10,698 nucleotides of DNA from Candidatus Shapirobacteria bacterium. GTDB lineage: Bacteria > Patescibacteriota > Microgenomatia > UBA12405. The position numbers were made by a program, and so were the translations under genes. Location: NCBI GenBank assembly GCA_028709405.1, contig JAQVXB010000013.1, positions 1-10,698 on the forward strand, read 5' to 3'. Below the pieces are notes generated by a model. That model saw only the letters and a list, made by a program, of their open reading frames with translations. It was not told the DNA's origin and searched no databases. Numbering within the stretch: the first letter of the stretch is position 1; every line of letters begins with the position of its first letter. Of this stretch, positions 5,588-10,698 are shown one piece after another.

Positions 5588-6190
5588 ATGGTGGAATTAC
5601 CAAAAAGTATTAAGAATTTGATTGCAGCCTTTGAAAGGCTACCAGGAATTGGACCTAAAAGTGCGAGTAGATTAGTTTTTTATTTACTAAATACACCTGA
5701 ATCTTATGTGGCAGAAATGGCTAAATCTCTTTTGGCAATTAAAAAGGAAGTTAAAATTTGCAAGGAATGTTTTTCTGTTTGTGAAGGAGAAATTTGTTCA
5801 ATTTGCGAAGATGAAAAGAGAAATAAAAAAATAATTTGTGTGGTGGAGAGAGCAATTGATGTAATGGCTATTGAAAATATTGGCGGTTATAAGGGTGTCT
5901 ATCATGTTTTGGGTGGTGTAGTTAATCCACTAGAACATGTAAGTCCTGATGATTTAAAAATTGATGAATTAATAAATCGGATTGAAGATAATATGGAGAT
6001 TATTTTGGCGACCAATCCAACCATGGAAGGTGAGGCGACTGCTCTGTATATTAAGAAAAAAATTGAGAATTTAGGTAAGAAAAATATTAAAATTTCTCGA
6101 ATTGGAAGTGGTTTGCCTATGGGGGCTGATTTAGAATATGCAGATCAGGCGACATTAAGTAGGGCAATGGATGGCAGGAGAGAGATATAA
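5588..6190 (+). CDS. recR: Recombination mediator protein RecR
   Basis: RecR works with RecO (and RecF) to load RecA on gapped DNA during repair. The 200-residue length is normal. Domains in order: an N-terminal helix-hairpin-helix with LPGIGPKSASRL (18-29); a four-Cys zinc finger (Cys 58, 61, 70, 73); and a Toprim domain beginning IICVVERAIDVMAIE (82-96), with the conserved stretches YHVLGGVVNPLEHVSPDDL (105-123) and ATNPTMEGEATALYI (141-155). The family's C-terminal signature follows: ISRIGSGLPMGADLEYADQ (169-187), then TLSRAMDGRRE. All key features are intact. The gene follows ybaB in the classic dnaX-ybaB-recR order, with the 18-nt repeat in place of a ribosome binding site. Confidence 0.96.
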   Translation: MVELPKSIKNLIAAFERLPGIGPKSASRLVFYLLNTPESYVAEMAKSLLAIKKEVKICKECFSVCEGEICSICEDEKRNKKIICVVERAIDVMAIENIGGYKGVYHVLGGVVNPLEHVSPDDLKIDELINRIEDNMEIILATNPTMEGEATALYIKKKIENLGKKNIKISRIGSGLPMGADLEYADQATLSRAMDGRREI

Positions 6191-6196
6191 TTAATT

Positions 6197-6688
6197 ATGA
6201 ATCAAATAATAAAAGATTTTGGAAAAGGGTTTATACAATTAGGAGAAGAAACGGCGGAGAAATTAGTAGAAGAAACGGGGAAAATTGCAGAATCTGTAAT
6301 TACAGCCAAGGAGCTTTTGGGAGATATTAAACCATTAAATGAAGAAGAATTAGCACAGAAAAAAGCTGAAGATGAAGGAGCAAAGCAGGAAGAAATGAAT
6401 AAATTAAAATCGCAAATGTCAACTCGAGGAGTGGAAAATGAGATGGAACAAATAAGACATCAAAAAGAGAAAGAAGAGGAGGAAAAAGAAAAATATTTTG
6501 AAAAAATGAAAGAACAACAAGACAGAGAAAAACAGCAACAGATAGAAAATTCCGAACTAATGATGGAATCAACTAATCCGGCAAAACAAAAGAAAAGTAG
6601 AGGAAGTGCTTTTGGTCATAAGAAAAAAAGCCAACCGGATCAAAGTCAAATGTCGCAAACTTCTGAATTTAAGGGTAAAATAGACTAA
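6197..6688 (+). CDS. Charged coiled-coil protein of unknown function
   Basis: I do not recognise a characterised family. The 163-residue protein has no signal peptide or membrane span. Residues 1-45 look like an amphipathic helix (MNQIIKDFGKGFIQLGEETAEKL and so on). Residues 50-125 are very rich in Glu, Lys and Gln and should form a long coiled coil or single helix. Residues 127-163 are a disordered basic tail (KQKKSRGSAFGHKKK, then SQTSEFKGK). From memory, small coiled-coil proteins with an RGSAFG-like basic tail recur in Patescibacteria genomes; I could not check this. The gene is 6 bases after recR and 3 bases before cysS, so it is clearly within the operon. AGGAG at 6176-6180 lies 16 bases from the ATG, too far for a good Shine-Dalgarno. 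A structural or nucleic-acid-binding role is only a guess. Confidence 0.8.
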   Translation: MNQIIKDFGKGFIQLGEETAEKLVEETGKIAESVITAKELLGDIKPLNEEELAQKKAEDEGAKQEEMNKLKSQMSTRGVENEMEQIRHQKEKEEEEKEKYFEKMKEQQDREKQQQIENSELMMESTNPAKQKKSRGSAFGHKKKSQPDQSQMSQTSEFKGKID

Positions 6689-6691
6689 AAG

Positions 6692-8062
6692 ATGAAAATT
6701 TATAATACAGCTACTCGACAGAAAGAAGAGATAAAACCAATTAAAGAAGGGGAGATTGGTATTTATTCTTGTGGTCCGACGGTATATTGGAATCAACATA
6801 TTGGTCATATGTATGCATATACTCAGTGGGGGACATTGGTTAATTTTTTGAGATATATTGGATATAAAGTGAAATGGGTGATGAATTTAACTGATGTTGG
6901 TCACTTGGTTTCTGATGGAGATGAAGGAGAAGATAAAATGGAGAAAGGGGCAAAAAGAGAAGGAGTAAGCCCTTGGGAAATTGCCAAAAAATATGAAAAA
7001 CAATTTTTAGAAAGTTTAGATTTATTTAATATTCAAAAACCAGATATTTTATGTAAGGCAACTGAGCATATTGAAGAACAAATAGATTTGGCTAAAAAAA
7101 TTGAAAAAAATGGTTTAACTTATAAAACTAAAACAGGATTGGTTTTTGATACTAATAAATTCCCGGAATATGCTAAATTTGCCAATTTAAAATTGGAAGA
7201 AATGGATTCTGGGGCTAGGGTTAAGATTGATGAAGGAAAGAAAAATGCTTGGGATTTTTTGTTGTGGGTAACAAATCAGCCAAATCATATAATGAAATGG
7301 AATTCACCTTGGGGTGAAGGTTTTCCTGGTTGGCATTTGGAATGTACCGCTATGTCAACTAAATATTTAGGCGAAAGATTTGATATTCATACTGGAGGAA
7401 TTGAACACATAGGGGTTCATCATACTAATGAAATAGCTCAAGGTTTTGGAGCTTTTGGTCATCAAACGGCAAATTATTGGATTCATAATGCTTGGTTAGT
7501 GTTAAAGGGGGGAGAAAAGATGAGTAAAAGTTTGGGAAATGGCTATACAGCTCAACAATTGGTAGAGATGGGATATGATCCGCTGGCTCATAAATACTTG
7601 GTCTTAACATCTAATTACAGAAAAGGTCTTGAATTTTCTTTTGAATCACTTGATGCTAGTCAAACAGCTTTAAATAAACTGAGAGGATTGATTAATGAAT
7701 GGCCAAATGATGGACAAATTAATAAAAATTACAGAAAAGAGTTTATCGAATTAATGTCGAATGATTTATCAACTCCAGAAGCACTGGCTTTAGTTTGGAA
7801 GTTGGTTAAAGATGAAAAAATTAGAAATGAAGATAAAAAAGCGACTATTTTAGATTTTGATAAGGTTTTGGGATTAAAATTGGATAAAAAAATAATTGAA
7901 GAAAAAATTCCAGAAGAAATTGTAAAATTAGTTGAGAAAAGACAGGAGGCGAGAAAAAATAAAAATTGGGCGGAATCTGATAGGTTGAGAGAAATAATTA
8001 AAAATGAGGGTTATCTAGTTGAAGATTTAGAAAATAGTTGTAAAATCAAACGAACAAAGTAA
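6692..8062 (+). CDS. cysS: Cysteinyl-tRNA synthetase
   Basis: This is a class I synthetase that charges tRNA-Cys. Its 456 residues are close to the E. coli enzyme (461). The HIGH motif is at 36-39 (NQHIGHMYAYT) and the KMSKS loop at 276-280 (GGEKMSKSLGNG). Zinc ligands can be placed at Cys27 (YSCGPTVYW), Cys218 (GWHLECTAMS), His243 and Glu247 (HHTNE). The stretch KWNSPWGEGFPGWHLEC is typical of the family. The region around the zinc site reads GGIEHIGVHHTNEIAQGFGA, where most bacteria have a HHENE-type motif; the ligands themselves are kept. The C-terminal helical domain ends with a normal RREARKNKNWAESDRLR-like helix (here from KRQEARKNKNWAESDRLRE). The ATG is 3 bases after the upstream stop and has no Shine-Dalgarno. 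Confidence 0.96.
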   Translation: MKIYNTATRQKEEIKPIKEGEIGIYSCGPTVYWNQHIGHMYAYTQWGTLVNFLRYIGYKVKWVMNLTDVGHLVSDGDEGEDKMEKGAKREGVSPWEIAKKYEKQFLESLDLFNIQKPDILCKATEHIEEQIDLAKKIEKNGLTYKTKTGLVFDTNKFPEYAKFANLKLEEMDSGARVKIDEGKKNAWDFLLWVTNQPNHIMKWNSPWGEGFPGWHLECTAMSTKYLGERFDIHTGGIEHIGVHHTNEIAQGFGAFGHQTANYWIHNAWLVLKGGEKMSKSLGNGYTAQQLVEMGYDPLAHKYLVLTSNYRKGLEFSFESLDASQTALNKLRGLINEWPNDGQINKNYRKEFIELMSNDLSTPEALALVWKLVKDEKIRNEDKKATILDFDKVLGLKLDKKIIEEKIPEEIVKLVEKRQEARKNKNWAESDRLREIIKNEGYLVEDLENSCKIKRTK

Positions 8063-8091
8063 TTGTCAAATTACGCTTAATATGTTAATCT
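8063..8091 (+). promoter_or_regulatory. Candidate promoter of rpsF-ssb-rpsR
   Basis: TTGTCA at 8063-8068 (one change from TTGACA) is followed after 17 bases by TAATCT at 8086-8091, a partial match to TATAAT. Transcription would start near 8098, almost at the rpsF ATG (8101), which fits the absence of a Shine-Dalgarno. The -10 match is weak, and AT-rich DNA gives chance hits. Confidence 0.4.
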
Positions 8092-8100
8092 AATGAGTTC

Positions 8101-8391
8101 ATGAAAGGAAATAAATATCAATATCAAATTATAATGGTTTTGAATCCCAAAACCGAAGATAAAGAAAAAGTTTTAGATAAGGCTTATTCTTGGTTAGAAA
8201 AAAATAAAGCGGAAATCTTAAATAAAGACCATATGGGTCTTAAAGATTTAGCTTATGAAATTAAAGAAAATAATAAAGGTGATTTTTGGGTTTTGGATGT
8301 TGAATCAAAAGAACCTTTAAAAATAAAAGATCTTAATCTCTTGTTGGATAGAGAGATAAACATAATTCGTTATCTAATTTTAAAAATTTAA
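8101..8391 (+). CDS. rpsF: 30S ribosomal protein bS6
   Basis: bS6 binds the central domain of 16S rRNA as a pair with bS18. The 96-residue protein has the expected alpha/beta pattern: YQYQIIMVLNPKTEDKEK (strand then helix, 6-23), NKDHMGLKDLAYEIKENNKGDFWVLDVES (the conserved G-x-K-x-L-AY-x-I turn, 41-69), and LNLLLDREINIIRYLILKI (the family's L...L...ILRYLI-like end). The length matches the short form of the family. It opens the rpsF-ssb-rpsR cluster, so bS6 and its partner bS18 are made from one message. No Shine-Dalgarno lies upstream, and only 38 bases separate it from cysS, so there is no room for the S6:S18-binding leader known in other bacteria. Confidence 0.95.
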   Translation: MKGNKYQYQIIMVLNPKTEDKEKVLDKAYSWLEKNKAEILNKDHMGLKDLAYEIKENNKGDFWVLDVESKEPLKIKDLNLLLDREINIIRYLILKI

Positions 8392-8413
8392 AAATTAAAA
8401 GGGAAATAAAACT

Positions 8414-8917
8414 ATGCCAAGTAGATGTCTCAATAGGGTAATGTTAATTGGTAATTTAACTCGTGACCCAGAGTTAAGATATACACCAGCTGGTATGGCT
8501 GTGGCTTCTTTTGGTTTGGCAACCAACAGAGTTTGGGTAACCAAACAAGGTGAAAGAAAAGAAGATGCTCAGTTTCATAGAATTGTAGCCTGGAATAAGT
8601 TAGCTGAACTTTGTTCACAACTTTTATCAAAGGGTAGAAGGGTTTATGTTGATGGAAGAATTCAATATAGAGAATTTAATGATCAGGAAAATAATAAAAA
8701 ACAAATTGCCGAAATAGTGATTGATGACATGATTATTCTTGATAATAAAGGTAATGGTGATCATATTGATCATAATGTGACTGGTGATTTGGGTGGAGTT
8801 GAAAATCCTGCTGTTGAAAGTTTAGAAAACGCACCAATTGAAGATATTGTAATTCCTGATGATTTAGGAGAAGTTCCTGTTACTGAAGATAAAAAAGGCG
8901 AAGAAATGCCTTTTTAA
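8414..8917 (+). CDS. ssb: Single-stranded DNA-binding protein
   Basis: SSB coats single-stranded DNA during replication and repair and recruits partner proteins through its acidic tip. The 167-residue protein has an OB fold over residues 1-111: LNRVMLIGNLTRDPELRYTPAG (6-27), VASFGLATNRVWVTKQGER (30-48), AQFHRIVAWNKLAELCSQLLSKGRRVYVDGRI (52-83) and the end of the fold at AEIVIDDMIILD (99-110). A flexible acidic tail follows, rich in Asp, Glu, Val and Gly, ending in GEEMPF, which is the equivalent of the usual DDDIPF tip. A weak purine-rich stretch (AAAAGGGAA, about 8397-8405) precedes the ATG. Its position between rpsF and rpsR is conserved across many bacteria. RecR, encoded about 2.2 kb upstream, acts on SSB-coated DNA through RecO. 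Confidence 0.96.
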   Translation: MPSRCLNRVMLIGNLTRDPELRYTPAGMAVASFGLATNRVWVTKQGERKEDAQFHRIVAWNKLAELCSQLLSKGRRVYVDGRIQYREFNDQENNKKQIAEIVIDDMIILDNKGNGDHIDHNVTGDLGGVENPAVESLENAPIEDIVIPDDLGEVPVTEDKKGEEMPF

Positions 8918-8921
8918 GGAG
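8916..8921 (+). promoter_or_regulatory. Shine-Dalgarno of rpsR
   Basis: AAGGAG, starting at the end of the ssb stop codon, lies 5 bases before the rpsR ATG at 8927. Along with the rpsU site it is one of only two clear Shine-Dalgarno sequences in the window, both before ribosomal protein genes. Confidence 0.75.
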
Positions 8922-8926
8922 AAAAT

Positions 8927-9178
8927 ATGATTAAGAAAAGTAAAAAAGATAATATATTAGCTGCAAAAAGAAGAGGCCGAGAAAAAGGTTGTTCTTATTG
9001 TAAAAGTCAAAGTATTCCTAATTGGAAAGATTATGAAAAAATGGCTGAGTTTTTGTCAGCTAGATCTAGGATTTTAGGAGCTCAATTTAGTGGTGTTTGT
9101 TCTAAACATCAAAGAAAATTAGTCAAGGCCATAAAACAAGCCAGACACTTAGCCCTATTGCCTTTTACTACTAAATAA
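8927..9178 (+). CDS. rpsR: 30S ribosomal protein bS18 (zinc-binding form)
   Basis: bS18 pairs with bS6 on the platform of the small subunit. The 83-residue basic protein matches the family closely in its second half: WKDYEKMAEFLSARSRIL (33-50), then GVCSKHQRKLVKAIKQARHLALLPF (56-80). Cys22 and Cys25 (CSYC) together with Cys58 and His61 (CSKH) make a likely zinc site; this is the C+ form of S18, which the E. coli protein has lost. A clear Shine-Dalgarno precedes the ATG. The gene ends the operon, with a terminator starting 26 bases after its stop. No rplI follows, although rplI commonly lies next in other bacteria. Confidence 0.95.
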   Translation: MIKKSKKDNILAAKRRGREKGCSYCKSQSIPNWKDYEKMAEFLSARSRILGAQFSGVCSKHQRKLVKAIKQARHLALLPFTTK

Positions 9179-9203
9179 AAGATAAAATAAGTAGTGATTT
9201 TTA

Positions 9204-9231
9204 ATCCCTCCAAAAATTTGGAGGGATTTTT
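9204..9231 (+). terminator. Rho-independent terminator after rpsR
   Basis: The arms ATCCCTCCAAA (9204-9214) and TTTGGAGGGAT (9217-9227) are perfectly complementary over 11 bp with a core of CCCTCC/GGAGGG; the innermost A-T pairs probably open to form the loop. A run of five T's (9227-9231) follows directly. It ends the rpsF-ssb-rpsR transcript and is the only convincing intrinsic terminator in the window. Confidence 0.9.
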
Positions 9232-9234
9232 GGT

Positions 9235-9240
9235 TATAAT
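9235..9240 (+). promoter_or_regulatory. TATAAT -10 box for a likely leaderless transcript
   Basis: A perfect TATAAT ends five bases before the ATG at 9246, so transcription should begin at or within a base or two of that ATG. No Shine-Dalgarno could fit. There is no good -35: the expected place (about 9212-9217) is inside the terminator hairpin and reads as A's and T. The position, just after the terminator, supports it as a real promoter. Confidence 0.6.
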
Positions 9241-9245
9241 AGATT

Positions 9246-9992
9246 ATGAAGATTAGAAATAAAGCTAATTGGGTGATTAAATTGCCTAATAAATCTAAAC
9301 TTTTTGTTGAAGTTGGAGATAAGGTTAAAGTAGGAGATAAATTGGCCGTTTTTAATAGTCATAAAGTGGAAAATTTTGACTATAGTGGTAATTTAGGAAA
9401 TATTAGTGATAGTAAAAGAGAAGAATTAGATAATTTATTTAGGAATAAGGTGGTTCAAGAAGGGGATTTATTTTTAAATTTGGGTTTTTTAAAAAATAAA
9501 TTATGTTTTCCTCTAACTGGTTTATGTTTGGGTTTGGATGAATTTAAAAATTTAAAAATTGAAAAGACAGAGGATATAAAAAAAGAAATTTTTACTCCGG
9601 TTGAGGCTAAAGTTACTAAAATTGAAGAGGGGAAAATGGTGTTGGAATTTGATGCTAAAGAATATAAAGGCAAAGGGTTAAATGGTTTGAAAGCTTGGGG
9701 GGAAGGGGAGATTAAAATCATCGATGATATTAAATTTCTTAATTATCAGATGGAAGGAAATGTTCTTTTTACAAAAAATATAGAAAGAGCCTTTTTGTTG
9801 AAAGCTAGAGTGGTTGGAATTAAAGCGATAGTAGTTCTTGAGAATGAAAAAAATAAAGAAATTGAAATAGATTTACCGGTATTAGAATTAGACGAGCAGA
9901 CTTGGAAAGAATTTACTAAAGATAATTTGGGAAAGAATAAAAAAATGTTAGTAAACTCTAAAATGGATAAATTAATATTAGTGTTAGAATAG
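9246..9992 (+). CDS. Unrecognised protein with biotinyl/lipoyl-like beta segments
   Basis: I cannot assign this 248-residue protein to a named family. There is no signal peptide or membrane span, so it is probably cytoplasmic. Near the N-terminus LFVEVGDKVKVGDKLAVF (19-36) is the typical turn of a biotinyl/lipoyl-like barrel-sandwich fold. A second beta-rich part (IFTPVEAKVTKIEEGKMVLEF, 115-135) may complete that fold, followed by a Gly-rich strand (YKGKGLNGLKAWGEGEI, 140-156). The C-terminal part (about 160-248) alternates hydrophobic strands and helices: RAFLLKARVVGIKAIVVLE (181-199) and DLPVLELDE (209-217). No Lys of a biotin or lipoate attachment motif is evident. The gene has its own promoter and ends 3 bases before a CtpA-type protease, so the two may work together, but nothing in the sequence shows how. 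Confidence 0.75.
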   Translation: MKIRNKANWVIKLPNKSKLFVEVGDKVKVGDKLAVFNSHKVENFDYSGNLGNISDSKREELDNLFRNKVVQEGDLFLNLGFLKNKLCFPLTGLCLGLDEFKNLKIEKTEDIKKEIFTPVEAKVTKIEEGKMVLEFDAKEYKGKGLNGLKAWGEGEIKIIDDIKFLNYQMEGNVLFTKNIERAFLLKARVVGIKAIVVLENEKNKEIEIDLPVLELDEQTWKEFTKDNLGKNKKMLVNSKMDKLILVLE

Positions 9993-9995
9993 ATA

Positions 9996-10698
9996 ATGAA
10001 ATTTAAGTATGTAAGAAATTTATTTGTATTTTTAGCCTTATTGTCGGTTGTTTCTTTAATTAGTTTTAAAATAGGAAGAGATTCTGCTGGAGTGATAGTA
10101 AGTGGAGATAAATTAAATTTGTCTTTGATGTGGCAGGTAAAGGATAAATTAAGCGAATTGTTTTTGGAAAAAGATAAGTTGGTTGACAAGAATATGGAAT
10201 ATGGGGCAATTAAGGGAATGGTGGCTGCTTTGGGTGATCCTTATACAGTATTTTTACCTCCAGATGATAATAAGAGTGCTAATGAGGATTTAGCAGGTGA
10301 ATTTGGTGGAGTGGGAATTTCTTTGGGATATAAAGATAATATTTTGGCAGTAGTGGCGCCTCTACCAAAAAGTCCGGCTGAAAAAGCAGGAGTTAAAGCT
10401 GGTGATTTAATTCTAAAGATAATTGATAAAGAAAATGGGGTTGACAAAGATACAAATGATATGGCGTTAAATGAGGCGGTTAAATTAATTAGAGGAAAGA
10501 TGGGGACTGAAGTAACATTAAAAATGTTTAGAGAGGGTAAAAGTGAGGCTTATGATGTAGTTTTAAAAAGAGAAAATATAGTAGTACCATCTATTGAATT
10601 AGAATGGAAAGAAAAAGATGATAAAAAAGTAGCTTGGATTAAATTATATAAATTTACCGATAATTTGATAAATAAGGAGTGGAGCCAAAAGGTGGAAG
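9996..10698 (+). CDS. S41 family C-terminal processing peptidase (3' truncated)
   Basis: The frame is open from ATG 9996 to the window end (234 residues), so the gene continues beyond it. Residues 7-25 form a hydrophobic N-terminal anchor or uncleaved signal, placing the rest outside the membrane. The stretch MEYGAIKGMVAALGDPYTVFLPPDD (67-91) is the family's pre-PDZ signature. A PDZ domain follows (about 100-182: GEFGGVGISLG, then SPAEKAGVKAGDLILKI, then LIRGKMGTEVTLKMFREG). The protease core begins at KKVAWIKLYKFTD (210-222). The catalytic Ser and Lys of CtpA-type enzymes lie further on and are not in view, so activity cannot be judged. These enzymes trim or degrade exported proteins and are candidates for processing surface proteins such as those at 1-2588, though no direct link is shown. 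Confidence 0.93.
   Translation, partial: MKFKYVRNLFVFLALLSVVSLISFKIGRDSAGVIVSGDKLNLSLMWQVKDKLSELFLEKDKLVDKNMEYGAIKGMVAALGDPYTVFLPPDDNKSANEDLAGEFGGVGISLGYKDNILAVVAPLPKSPAEKAGVKAGDLILKIIDKENGVDKDTNDMALNEAVKLIRGKMGTEVTLKMFREGKSEAYDVVLKRENIVVPSIELEWKEKDDKKVAWIKLYKFTDNLINKEWSQKVE

Noticed and set aside
8093..8104. Three-codon mini-ORF (ATG AGT TCA TGA) whose stop overlaps the rpsF ATG.
   Set aside because: Too short to judge, no ribosome binding site, and such triplets arise often in AT-rich DNA.
8225..8241. AAGACC-atatg-GGTCTT hairpin inside rpsF.
   Set aside because: Only 6 bp, inside coding sequence, and not in the position or form of the known S6:S18 leader element.
1..10698. CRISPR arrays, tRNA or rRNA genes, insertion sequences, phage genes, toxin-antitoxin pairs.
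   Set aside because: None seen on either strand; spacing between genes is too small for most, and the only repeats are the 18-nt junction copies and the Thr-codon tract.

Overview
The window reads as chromosomal DNA of a very AT-rich, small-genome bacterium. The most likely source is a Patescibacteria/CPR member, probably in or near the Microgenomates (OP11). This is inferred from four things seen here: short, tightly packed genes, few Shine-Dalgarno sequences, an rpsF-ssb-rpsR cluster that ends at a terminator with no rplI (bL9) after it, and small dockerin/cohesin-type surface proteins. TGA and TAA both act as stops and TGG is used for Trp, so the standard bacterial code fits. All recognised genes are on the + strand, and no gene-free stretch exceeds about 70 bases.

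Region 1 (1-2588) is a surface-protein cluster of four genes: a 5'-truncated protein ending in a dockerin-like domain, a membrane-anchored cohesin-like protein, a secreted cohesin-like protein with a Thr-rich linker and a C-terminal LPQTG sorting signal, and a membrane-anchored FnIII protein ending in a two-repeat dockerin. Two candidate receptors and two candidate ligands for cohesin-dockerin binding therefore sit side by side, with no recognisable catalytic domain in the visible part. This is the most interesting part of the window.

Region 2 (2612-8062) is a housekeeping run with almost no spacing: rpsU (bS21), yqeY, a ybeY-like gene that has lost most of its metal-binding motif, dnaX (clamp-loader tau/gamma), ybaB, recR, a charged coiled-coil protein of unknown function, and cysS. 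Three near-identical copies of an 18-nt sequence occupy the junctions before ybeY, ybaB and recR, where a ribosome binding site would normally lie.

Region 3 (8063-9231) is the conserved rpsF-ssb-rpsR operon, with a plausible promoter directly before rpsF and a clear intrinsic terminator after rpsR.

Region 4 (9235-10698) starts with a TATAAT box five bases before an ATG, which suggests a leaderless transcript. It encodes an unrecognised 248-residue protein and then the first 234 residues of a membrane-anchored S41 (CtpA-type) processing protease that runs off the window.
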